A stretch of 46,700 nucleotides of DNA, taken from NCBI GenBank assembly GCA_022813625.1, contig JAKLMB010000062.1, positions 1 to 46,700 of the forward strand. The letters run 5' to 3'. Below, piece after piece: positions 10,003 through 18,838 of this stretch. Every line of letters begins with the position of its first letter. Position 1 is the stretch's first letter. The notes beneath the pieces are model-generated. The model did no database searches and was not told the origin of the DNA. It saw only the letters and a list, made by a program, of their open reading frames with translations. Both the position numbers and the translations under genes were made by a program. Source of the DNA: Aaosphaeria pasadenensis. Lineage: Eukaryota > Ascomycota > Dothideomycetes > Pleosporales.

Positions 10003-12075
10003 CTAACGTTGAATCTTACTTTGCTCCTCTCTTCTGCCACCTCTTCGAAAGAACACATATTCCCATGTGGCTGTAATGTTTTCAAGTTCTTCTAAAGAAT
10101 TATTGAACTCTTGAAGATAGTGAATGTTATCTCTCCCTACAGTAAGTGTCTGAAGCTTACTGTATAGGAGTTTCCAGTCATTCCTAGCATCATGTATCGC
10201 CTTTAAATCTGCCCAACAGCCGCCTTTCGCATTATCCTGGAGAGCATGCCAGCTGTCGCCAAAGTTGTCTTGATCCTGCATTTTCGCAAGTTCTGGGATC
10301 ACAATTGCTGAGATCCTTGACCAGTGTTCCCTTGTTGTCTTTAGAGCAGGACAAAGTCTACAAAGGACTTGTTTCGAATAAGATGATTCGCCGAATTGTT
10401 TGATGCCATCTTCAACCCGTTTTCGTTTACTGCTGAAGTGGAGGTTTTTCATCGATGTTGGTCGCGACATGAGGTAGGGGGTCTTAGGCGGGTATTGGGT
10501 GGTCGGACTTGCGTAAGGGACATCGTAGCTTGTGTAAGACTGCGGCCTGGTGGATTGCAGCGCAGTGCCTGAGGATGTGGTGGCAAAGAAGCTAGGCGTC
10601 TGTTGATGGAGAGGGGTAGTAGGAGTGAATACTTGGGGGAAATGAGTGTCTATTGGCGATACAGCGGCCGTGGTGTTCGCGAAGGTAGATATGACCAGCG
10701 GTGCGGGAGACTGGGAATGCGCATTCAGAGAGGCGATTTGAGTGGATGGCAACGCATCGGCGCACGGATTCACTGTCCGGACGAATTGTTGCTGCGATTG
10801 CGGTACGTGAAGAGGGCAGGGCATTGGTTTGGAGACCATGTCCCTGTTCCTGTGGTCATCTGTGATTTGGAAGATCTCAGAGATATGTTGAGCGATTAGA
10901 TTCCCTACAAAGTCTTTGAAAGTAAATATCACGCGATAGCCGATGGAGAACTTCTCCTCTTGATGACGGCAGTAGCAGGCTATCCGCATGGCGAAATCGA
11001 CCTGCCTCGCGCGAGAAGAGTATTTTTGATCTCTTAGGTCCACTTCTTTCCACTGCTTGTACTCCTTCTCGTTGATCATGAGGACACGCTCCGCCTCATG
11101 ACGAAACCACTCAGCCTCGTCCTCGGCCTTCTTCTTCTCCTTCTTCTTCTTCGTCTTCTTGCGATGGTAGCGCTTGCGCTCACGCTCTCTGCAGCCGTCA
11201 CAGATGAGGATGCCGCCACCATTTTGGGGGTGTGCCGGGTCATCTTTCTCAATCTCGGAAATGGCTTGGCCTTCCCGCCGTCTAGGAATGGGCTCTTCTC
11301 CCCGAGCACGCCTCAAGGCCTGATCTTTGCGGTCGTGCTTCTCTATCGCCGTGGCAGAGACAAGCAACGTATTCATGTGTACGACTTCGGTCCGGTCCTC
11401 AATCTCTTTCATCTCTTCGTGACTGGCCAGGAGCTTCGGTTTGGCCAGTGTTTTCCTAGGGAAGCGGATGCGCTCGAATCTGTCCTCGAGAGGATCCAAG
11501 ACCAAGGTCACCTTGATCTGGGTCTCGGCCCTTGTCTTGGTCTTGTCAGGGAATAGATGGACTGCGGTTTCGGTTGCAGATGCAGGGCTCTCGGGGATGA
11601 ACATGGCTCCAGCAACGCGTAAGTTGGACGCCCTTGAATCGTCACCATTGTCTTCGATCGAAGGGTTGCCAGTTTGGGTCACGACTCCGCTGGATATTTT
11701 CTGGGAAGGAGGCTGGCTTCGATCATGAGCATTGCCAGGAGGGTTGGCATGGCTGGAGATGAAATCGGTGCCGGGGGGAGGAGCACTGCTAGCCTGGGAA
11801 GATTCGGCCGGTTCTAAGAGGCCGCTGAAGGCTTGGCACTGGGACTCGTCGGCGGTCGGATTCCATATTTCCTGCTTGAAATGTGGAAATCGCATCGTAG
11901 TAAGGTCGTCAGTGGAATCAAAGGAAGGAAATTGTAAAACATCTTGGCTGTCTTGGGACGCACAGTACTGGTCTGGGGGTAACGTTGTGGTATATTGGTC
12001 GTTAAAGATATCGGCGGGATTGATGGTGGTATCAAAATTTAGATGCCTATTTGCTGTATAGAAATCGGCTTCCAT
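10003..12075 (-). CDS. Spt23/Mga2-like transcription regulator, N-terminal half only
   Basis: Starts at ATG 12075 (aacATGG context) and runs 690 codons without an intron. In yeast, Spt23 and Mga2 are ER-anchored regulators of fatty-acid desaturase genes, released by proteasomal processing. The visible conserved core is an ETQIKVTLVLDPL block around residue 185; an ICDGC..RERKRYHRKK cysteine/basic motif near 292 followed by a lysine-rich stretch; and RIACYCRHQEEKFSIGYRV with ITDDHRN around 362-409. The remaining C-terminus is Pro/Ser/Thr-rich and then helical with several Cys, with no sign of the ankyrin repeats or C-terminal membrane helix expected. Yeast members are about 1100 aa. The frame stays open upstream to 12387 with an in-frame ATG at 12216, so a longer start is possible. 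A GTAAGA donor just before the stop means a further 3' exon cannot be excluded. Confidence 0.8.
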   Translation of the reverse strand: MEADFYTANRHLNFDTTINPADIFNDQYTTTLPPDQYCASQDSQDVLQFPSFDSTDDLTTMRFPHFKQEIWNPTADESQCQAFSGLLEPAESSQASSAPPPGTDFISSHANPPGNAHDRSQPPSQKISSGVVTQTGNPSIEDNGDDSRASNLRVAGAMFIPESPASATETAVHLFPDKTKTRAETQIKVTLVLDPLEDRFERIRFPRKTLAKPKLLASHEEMKEIEDRTEVVHMNTLLVSATAIEKHDRKDQALRRARGEEPIPRRREGQAISEIEKDDPAHPQNGGGILICDGCRERERKRYHRKKTKKKKEKKKAEDEAEWFRHEAERVLMINEKEYKQWKEVDLRDQKYSSRARQVDFAMRIACYCRHQEEKFSIGYRVIFTFKDFVGNLIAQHISEIFQITDDHRNRDMVSKPMPCPLHVPQSQQQFVRTVNPCADALPSTQIASLNAHSQSPAPLVISTFANTTAAVSPIDTHFPQVFTPTTPLHQQTPSFFATTSSGTALQSTRPQSYTSYDVPYASPTTQYPPKTPYLMSRPTSMKNLHFSSKRKRVEDGIKQFGESSYSKQVLCRLCPALKTTREHWSRISAIVIPELAKMQDQDNFGDSWHALQDNAKGGCWADLKAIHDARNDWKLLYSKLQTLTVGRDNIHYLQEFNNSLEELENITATWEYVFFRRGGRREEQSKIQR

Positions 12076-13289
12076 GTTGGCTGTAAGAGGGTGCTGGCAA
12101 GGGCTAAGTCTGAGACCAAGGTTCGAATTCCCGGATTGGATATGGATATTGTAATTACGGTCAATTATGAATGGAGCGGAAAGGCGAAGATCGACGGACG
12201 CGGCGGAAGGGCCCATGGGGCAAAGCGAGCAAAGGAGGAAAGCCCCACGACGGCCTGAGCAGTGGCAACGGAGGGGGAGGAGGAAGAGAGAAAAAGTGAG
12301 TGACGGGCATGCAAGGGGGGATGGCGAGTTTTTGAGCAGAAGGCAGGGGGCGTGATCCGAGAAATGTGGTTGGAACGAAGAGACCAAAACAGGGCACGAT
12401 GGCGGGGGAACTGGAGATACTCTAGTGGATATGGGTAAACGAAATAGTCCGACAGGTGTGTGGTGAGTGGAAGCGGTATGTGGTGTTGTATCTACGATTG
12501 AGGTTGGAGAAGCTCGTGAATCCGAGGGTTCTCATAGGCGGGGCTTTTGATGTGAACTATGGCTTAGGACGGGTTTCCGGGACTTGGGCGGGTGGAAGAA
12601 GGGAAAGGGCAGACATCGAGTCGATCGAGGAGAATGTGGAGTCATCAGCTGTTTGGTGAGAGGAGTATGAATACAACATGGGAAGAGGAGGAAGTGAACA
12701 GAGGATGAGAAGGGAGGATAAGTGGGCTAAAGAAGCACAACTAGTAGATAGGTAGTAACGATAGTAGTTGGGGTAGGATAGTAGAAAGTTAAGGCGTTTG
12801 TATCAAAATGCGATGCGTTCATGGGGTAGGAGATACTAGTCGAGGCGGTGGACCGGATTTGGCCTCTCTAAACAGCTGTACCTGTACCTCAAGCTCTGCT
12901 ACTGCATCCCACCGGCTTGATTCCAGCATGTAGGCAGAAACCACGAGATCTTCCGCACGCATCAGTTAGTTTGCACAAAGATTAGAATCAGAATACTTCT
13001 TGAGTGTCTCTCAGAGCAGACGTCTGCCAATACGAATCCGCGCAAATAATTAAACCACGTAGCCACTCTTCCAGATGAAAATAATTACTTATCCCTAGGC
13101 TTAAGGTAGGTAAGCGAGAAAATCCTATACCAAGCTTGACATTGGTCAAATCGGCTGACCAGTACTTTGGAGTTGTAATGGCGGAAAGAGCATCAAGTTT
13201 TCTTAGGGGAATATAGCTGTTGCTAGGTGTCTCCAGCCCATTCGCCGTTCAAGCTGTAAAGTGCTTCACATATCAATTTCAGCAGATTC
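12076..13289. other. Upstream region, no gene
   Basis: Holds the promoter and 5' leader of the Spt23/Mga2-like gene. Purine-rich tracts of AGGAGGAAG type around 12590-12730 look like a fungal CT-rich promoter block read from the other strand. No other coding signal. Confidence 0.4.
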
Positions 13290-13662
13290 TGGCGCAATTA
13301 AACGTCTTCAGTCTACCCTTCCAACGGACGCAAAGCCCGAGCATGGGTTCCACGGGGTGCGTATCTTACGATCTGCCATGGCCAAGATCTAGTCCAATAA
13401 CCGACTCAAGAGGTCAGCTATCTCAGGTGTCGTTACCTCTAGTACCATACATACGTCGTCTTGTTGTCACTGGCATGGATAGGGATTGCATTATGCGCGG
13501 CTTTTTTGGCGATAACTGGAGGGAGGGCTAAAACGAAGAATCAATATGATGATTCGCCGCATGGATCGGTCCCCTTCCTCAAGCCCTTGCAAGCCGTTCA
13601 ACTAGCCGAAATTGAAAGGGCTGAGGAGGCATGGAGGCCATGGAGGACTGGATGCTAGGCTG
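13290..13662 (+). pseudogene. Decayed inverted copy of the gene at 16859-17611
   Basis: The plus strand matches the reverse complement of the intact minus gene at 16859-17611 over most of its 3' half, beginning at SLPFQRTQSPSMGSTG and continuing through LPLVPYIRRLVVTGMDRDC and FFGDNW. A deletion of 65 nt removes the CIHECERRNYLF block and shifts the frame. After it the match resumes with SVPFLKPLQAV, and the WLAMEDWMIG segment is further shortened. The homologous part before 13290 is already scrambled. It is non-functional and lies 1.3 kb upstream of copy A of the membrane-active gene. Confidence 0.85.
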
Positions 13663-14412
13663 CAGGGCTATCAATGGAGATCATGCCCGAGTGATCAGCT
13701 GCCGCGAATCTTGACTTAATAATCTAGGTTTGCAGGTTGTCAAGGTTCGTACCGCAGTAGATTATGCACTTATTGCAAAGAATTATCACTACAAAGTAGG
13801 AAAGAGGCTTGGACGTTGGAAGATACTTCGAATTTAAAAAGGAATAGCGTGGGATATGAATCTTTGAGCTCCGCCTCGCAACCACACGTTGGGTTCCCAG
13901 CTCAGTGATGTTTGCTTTCTTAGTACCTGTACTACAGTACTCTAACTCAAAGGTCGCTCAACCAGCGAACCCAATAAAACCACTACCTACAAGAACGGGC
14001 TGGAGTTCCCTTGCAGCTTTCGTCCGCAATTTCAAACGACTATCCCGCATGGGCTCTATCGCATCCTATGTCATGCATCGTGCTCGCCGTACGAATTACG
14101 CAAGCCATGGATTGTGTTTCCCGATGTAGTTGCCAGCGACATTCTTGCCCTACCCAGCGGGAACTTCTTGATTTTGTTTATCGCATGGATTCTTAAAAGA
14201 GGAAAAATGGGGAGCTTCTTGACCGTGCAGCGATAGGGCTGCATCAGCACCCGCGACCTTACAACGCTTGTACTTATTGTGCATGTGAGTCAAGCATAAT
14301 CCTTGGCCATCGAGCTTGGAGTCCGTATCTGAGCGCATTCGACTGTCCTATGTCACGCCCAGTTAAGCGCTGGTCAGGAGTCAGACGATCTTCTACCGGA
14401 CAACTAAAATAC
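13663..14412. other. No recognised gene
   Basis: Short frames of 60-74 codons on both strands (13905-14338) have no motif. The sequence separates the decayed inverted repeat from the minisatellite that opens the copy A locus. Confidence 0.35.
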
Positions 14413-14502
14413 ATTCCGTTTCAGCTTCCGTTTTCAGCCTTTTCATCACGATTCTTGTTTCCGTTTTCGGCCCCATTCATTACGACTTCTGGTTCCCGTT
14501 CT
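14413..14502 (+). repeat. Minisatellite upstream of copy A (CCGTTTTC.G.CC unit)
   Basis: Two to three imperfect copies of a 31-34 nt unit containing TTCCGTTTTCAGCC and CTTCTGGTT. The same unit is repeated at the same relative place upstream of copy B (42279-42380), so it belongs to the duplicated block. Confidence 0.75.
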
Positions 14503-14622
14503 TAGGATTAGAGTTAGACCTTGTCTATCTCGTGACAGGCTCGATAAAGGGAGTGGAGACATGCGACGTCAGCCGCTAATTGAGCATGTGAATATTTTCA
14601 TGTAAAAATGTCATTCAGGAGA

Positions 14623-14769
14623 TGCATGTGAGAATGCTTCTATCAGAAATGATGCGCATGGAAGGATATTTCCACCAGAGATAACCGCACATGTGATTGC
14701 TAGCATAAGAGATAACCACTTATGCAATGATTTAAAATCATCATACGACATCCACAGGCCATGTATAAA
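14623..14769 (+). promoter_or_regulatory. Promoter of copy A: tandem GCATGTGA repeats and TATA box
   Basis: Three to four imperfect copies of a unit of about 30-33 nt (GCATGTGA..GCTA.CATCAGAGATAACCGC type) lie between 14623 and 14731, followed by TATGCAATGATTT and a TATAAA at 14764-14769, 157 nt before the start codon. The GATAA cores inside the units could bind GATA factors. The same arrangement stands before copy B. Conservation of the array in both copies suggests regulatory function; that is inference. Confidence 0.6.
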
Positions 14770-14925
14770 GCCAGAGAAGGTCAACGCTTTCCCAGAAAGT
14801 TATATCAACTACTTTTTTCACAGTTTTACCTTATAACACGGGGTCTACCAGACAAACAAGTCTTATCAACCAAACCAATAGCGCAGCACATCAAGATCCA
14901 CGAGTAATCAAGGGAGACGGACACT

Positions 14926-16225
14926 ATGAGCAACCAAGCTTCCTTCGACAAGGACAACCGAAAGTTCGCATTCGAACTTATCGAGAAGTTGGAGAAAAAC
15001 ATGGGTATCAAGATTCGCGAACTGTTCGAAGGGGACAATACTGCAGCTGATATCCGGACTGAATTACATAAGCGTATTATTGCGTACGTGCAAAAGAGAA
15101 TTGATAAGGACGAGCCCTCGGAAGAATGGCCTCATGCTGGTAAAGAGAAGGATGCCAAGAAGGCCCTGGGTCTCTCTGGCGATGTTAATGTTGTCCCGAA
15201 CGTTTCCGTGCTGGAGTCCAACTACGAAGTTTTGAAGAGTTACGAGGGGCAGGCGCAAGTCGACTACGTTCGGCGTATATCGAACGGCCTTGCGCTTATC
15301 CAGGACGGCCAAACAGCGGGGCAGGTCGCGGGCGAGATTATAGGTTCGGGCCTTGCGTCTTTTGCCGTTGCTATGATCGTAGCCACCATCAAAGCCTTGC
15401 GTGCCGGCCAGGCCTTCCGCACAGCCCTCGTTACAGGCGTTCGGGCCATGGGCAGCGTCAGCGTCGTTGTAGGGGTAGCAGCCCTTATTATAGCCGAAGT
15501 CCTTCTATATCTGATTGTGAACAACAAGAAGCAGTTCCTGGGAATAGTCTACAACAACACTGACCTCAATCTGGTAAGTTCTAGAAGGGCGGGGCACATG
15601 CAGTGTCTTGGATAGGAGTGCCAGCACGAAGATATGTCAATATCTCACAAGCTGGCACGTCTTTCGAGGTGACGCATATCTTGCTCGGCCTGCCACGTAG
15701 ATTTTGGCTGTACCATGTAGCTAACGTCTTTCTGTCTGGCAGGTCGTAAATGACTGGCGCTCTGGTACGGGCGGAGCGAACAAAGGCGACCTTTATGTTA
15801 GTACAGGCTCAATCAGCTCGTGGATGGAGCAACACGAGAACGAGCAATATAACTCGCCGCTGATTCAGATTGGCGCTCGCCAGATTATTGGCCCGAAAGA
15901 TCCGGACAATTTGATCCTCGGGGGTCTTTTCTTTGGCGAGAAGAACGCTGGCTTTTACGGGACCGAAGGCGTTATGATCTTCCGTGACCTGACGAACGAG
16001 TTTCCGCGCTTCCCCCTTCTCTTCGCCTGCCCGTATACAATGGACAATGGTGTGAACGTCGCCATCGATACTACAAAGCGCTCAGCTAAGGATGCTTTCG
16101 ACGCCTTGTACGGTTCTCGTGATCTCTACAAACAAGCGACCGGAGCTGGATATACCTTTACTGCGCGGACCGCTTTCAAGACCGGCGGTGAGACTACGGG
16201 GCTCATGCACCTCGACAAGAATTGA
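14926..16225 (+). CDS. Putative membrane-active two-domain protein, copy A (toxin-like)
   Basis: Two exons, 14926-15573 and 15743-16225, separated by a 169-nt phase-0 intron (GTAAGT...GGCAG), giving 376 aa. Residues 1-125 are charged and helical. Two strongly hydrophobic stretches follow, about 132-156 (IIGSGLASFAVAMIVATIKA) and 177-198 (SVSVVVGVAALIIAEVLLYL), joined by a small basic loop. From about 202 the protein turns beta-rich, with YNNTDLNL, a YGTEGVMIF strand and LLFACPYTMDNG. The GTEG...ACPY pattern recalls aegerolysin beta-sandwiches (GTEG...CPW). An amphipathic helical part plus a hydrophobic hairpin plus a lipid-binding-like beta domain suggests a pore-forming or membrane-remodelling protein, but I do not recognise a named family. 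There is no signal peptide. Both exons have exactly the same length in copy B (42822-44122). Confidence 0.85.
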
Positions 16226-16858
16226 ATCGCATCGCTGGTACAGATGCGCGTATAGAACAAGTACAGAAACCTATACGATAAGGAAAGTTAAGGAACCTTA
16301 TAATAATAAAAGGTAAGGTAAAATAGATGATAACTAATATCGTCTTAAAAGTTATATGATTGAATAGTATTTAAACAAAAAGGTAGTTAATATAGTTATA
16401 ATCCTAGTAACTTAGTGCCCGACATAACGTCCCTCCACTGCGTAGCAACGGACCTCTGCGCGAAATACGTGAGGTAAAAAACCTAAATACACTAACATTA
16501 ACTATTTGTATAGCCGCCAGAAGGATGGTTGTCGCCTGGTGTATATCCAACAAGGAGTGGTAAACTTTCGCATGGCGTATCTTAGCAACCCTAGGTTGAT
16601 CCTACTGTCGAGTTCCCTGGCACTAGCGTTAGAGCGTTCATAAGTTACCTACCGTCCATTACTTCTGCTGCATAAGGAAACTTGCCTCTATACGTCGTCG
16701 GGTTGAGTCGTAGGCTGAACGATCTACAACAGGCCATGCGGAGCACTCAGGGAGCGAGTAATTTGTAACATTGTAACTTAATACTTTTCTACAATAAGTA
16801 CATTCTTAACCGCGTTACGAACCTCGAAGGCCTACAGACCCAGACTCTAAGCTGAGAA
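16226..16858. other. AT-rich intergenic with a 22-nt inverted repeat element
   Basis: 16260-16410 is strongly AT-rich (TAATAATAAAAGGTAAGG type), perhaps an old RIP-damaged relic. A 22-nt motif at 16425-16446 reappears in the opposite orientation at 40809-40829. No coding signal. Confidence 0.45.
16425..16446 (-). repeat. 22-nt repeat, inverted partner of 40809-40829
   Basis: Its reverse complement, GCTACGCAGTGGAGGGACGT followed by TA, matches 40809-40829 with a single one-base gap. It might be the end of a dispersed transposable element; the CAGTG core is seen in some hAT ends, but no target duplication was established. Confidence 0.6.
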
Positions 16859-17611
16859 TCAAAATTCGCGGCGGCTGTTCTCTGGGGTTTTAACTACATC
16901 AAGTGCTCGGCAGCCTATCATCCAGTCTTCCATGGCCAGCCAGTGGCTCCATGCCTCTTCAGCCCTTTCAATCTCGGCTACTTGAACGGTTTGCAAGGGC
17001 TTGAGGAAGGGGACTGATTCATGCGGCGAATTATCATAATGAATCTTCGTTTTAGCCCATCCAACGCTTTTTGCTGTAAATAGGTAGTTGCGGCGCTCGC
17101 ACTCATGAATGCATCCAACTCCCTCCCTCCAGTTATCGCCAAAAAACCCGCGCATAATGCAATCCCTATCCATCCCAGTGACAATAAGACGGCGTATGTA
17201 TGGTACTAGGGGTAACGACACCGGAGATAGCTGACCTCTTAAGTCGGTTATTAGACTAGATCTCGGCCATGGCAGATTGTATGATACGCACCCCGTGGAA
17301 CCCATGCTCGGGCTTTGCGTCCGTTGGAAGGGTAGACTGATGTTAATCAGAGCTGCAGCAGCTTGGACGACGTTGTCGTGCTGGGCATGGTCGAGGAAGT
17401 ATTGTTGGCACCTTTGGTACATAAGATGCCATTCCAAGATGTCTAGCTGTAGTCCACTGGAAGCGTTTTGATACAAGCCTGACCTGCCTGAAGCAGAACC
17501 TGCGCTGCCCGTAGCAGCACTTTCTTGTGGGGCGTACATATGGGATTCTACAGGAAAGGATGTTGCAAGACCGTGGTGATTTGACTTGACGAAGGGAATA
17601 CTACGGTACAT
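16859..17611 (-). CDS. Conserved fungal protein of unknown function (LPYIRRL/GFFGDNW family)
   Basis: A single open frame of 250 aa starting at ATG 17611. From about residue 57 it carries blocks I recognise as a widespread Pezizomycotina hypothetical family: LEWHLMYQRCQQYFLDHAQH, ALINISLPFQRTQSP, LPLVPYIRRLIVTGMDRDC, MRGFFGDNWREGVG, ERRNYLFTAKSVGW, SVPFLKPLQTVQVAEIERAE and WLAMEDWMIG. The N-terminal 50 residues are low complexity. No enzyme motif, membrane helix or signal peptide is seen. A donor/acceptor pair upstream could add a 5' exon, but its frame soon meets a stop. A decayed inverted copy lies at 13290-13662, on the other side of the copy A locus. Function unknown. Confidence 0.75.
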   Translation of the reverse strand: MYRSIPFVKSNHHGLATSFPVESHMYAPQESAATGSAGSASGRSGLYQNASSGLQLDILEWHLMYQRCQQYFLDHAQHDNVVQAAAALINISLPFQRTQSPSMGSTGCVSYNLPWPRSSLITDLRGQLSPVSLPLVPYIRRLIVTGMDRDCIMRGFFGDNWREGVGCIHECERRNYLFTAKSVGWAKTKIHYDNSPHESVPFLKPLQTVQVAEIERAEEAWSHWLAMEDWMIGCRALDVVKTPENSRREF

Positions 17612-18838
17612 CAAAAGGATGTTAGTCCGTTTCGTCGCGCAAAAGCAAAAGCATCAATTTGAGCGTCCCACGACTTACCTGGATGTGTGGAATAAGACAC
17701 ACTCGGAAAATATGCTCAGCAAACAGACTGGTAGCGGGAGGTTGAGGGGAGCTCAGGGTTTGAAATAACAAAGCGTATCAATAATAACACTGGCGCTCTG
17801 TGGGACAGGCAACCAAAACGGGGTGAGGGCAGTTGTTAGGCTTTGGGTCGACAGAGAGATCACAGTGGAAGGGGACCTTATACCTGTCTGCTGCCACACC
17901 TATAAGAAAAGAAATGAATAAGTGTGAGCTCTAACAATCATCTATTGAGAGGCTTGGTGAGGTTCACAATGATCCTTGTGGAATGCACAATCCATTTACA
18001 AGCTGGAACTTCTCTCAACGGAGCGTGGCGTTAATATTAGGGCATTGGCGAATACGGACATTCGCATCCTTGCACGCAACGAAACTATAGGATGTACGAA
18101 GCCACATTGACATCGTGAGCAATTGCTCTCGTTGTACCAAAAGTTCAGCGGCATCGAACCACTGAGTCAACTAACTCACTCCTACAGCCACCTACAGAGA
18201 TCACTACCGCACAAGGTATGGCCAGCCGCCCTCCCTGCTAGCGCAGACAAGCTAATCAAGTTGCTAAGCAGGTAAGGTGCGCGATCTTAGTGCCGCTGAA
18301 TCGGCGATTGTAGTTTGTTTGCCCATTGAATGGTCCCTTGGATGGTCCTGGCTGCTCCCGATTGGCCTTTGATTGGTCCTGATTGGTCCTGGCTGGTTCA
18401 GCTAGGTTTAGGCCACGCGAAGGCTTCTCCCGCTGCCGAAGGACCATTACTGCCCTGCTGGTGCCCCTTGCATGCTACTATTCTTCACCATCTCACTTAT
18501 CAACACACTACTCACCACCCCCATTCGTCTTCCACCACCATCACCCCCTCAACGATTGACGATCCTTTATCATACTCACACTCATACCCACACTCACCGT
18601 TATACCTACGCTCTCCTTCTTATCCAGTAGCCTCTATGGCCAGATTCCAACTCAATCGACCCCACACCTGAAAAGTTTGTTTCGCCCAACCCAACCCAAC
18701 TCCTTCAGCTATCGCAGTCGCAATCATTGCCCTCGCGCCCGCCGCTATCCACATTGAATTACGAAGCTTTTGACTAGAGCATGCTTGCCTTTCTAATCCA
18801 CCAACTGCTTCCACCACGCAAGACGTCTAACACTCGCC
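17612..18838. other. No recognised gene
   Basis: Apart from the GGTCCT-type repeat at 18329-18402 I see only short frames. 18480-18660 is C-rich with TCACCACC and CCACACTCA runs that look like a fungal pyrimidine-rich 5' leader before the kinase-like gene. Confidence 0.35.
18329..18402 (+). repeat. Imperfect tandem GATTGGTCCTG repeat
   Basis: Five to six imperfect copies of a 9-16 nt unit around TGGTCC / GATTGGTCCTGGCTG lie in tandem about 0.5 kb upstream of the kinase-like gene. They could be a short minisatellite or clustered CCAAT-type sites (ATTGG is the reverse complement of CCAAT). Confidence 0.6.

Noticed and set aside
9380..10085. Overlapping frames of 70-155 codons on both strands
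   Set aside because: They overlap each other in GC-rich sequence without motifs; most likely chance.
12118..12132. GGTTCGAATTCC as a tRNA T-arm
   Set aside because: No matching acceptor, D-arm or A box at the right distance. No tRNA found elsewhere.
12076..12387. N-terminal extension of the Spt23-like frame to 12387
   Set aside because: The first codon of the extension is TTG and its sequence is low complexity; ATG 12075 has the better context. ATG 12216 remains possible and is mentioned.
14571..14740. Tandem units as a CRISPR-like array
   Set aside because: Whole units repeat without unique spacers; this is a eukaryotic promoter/minisatellite.
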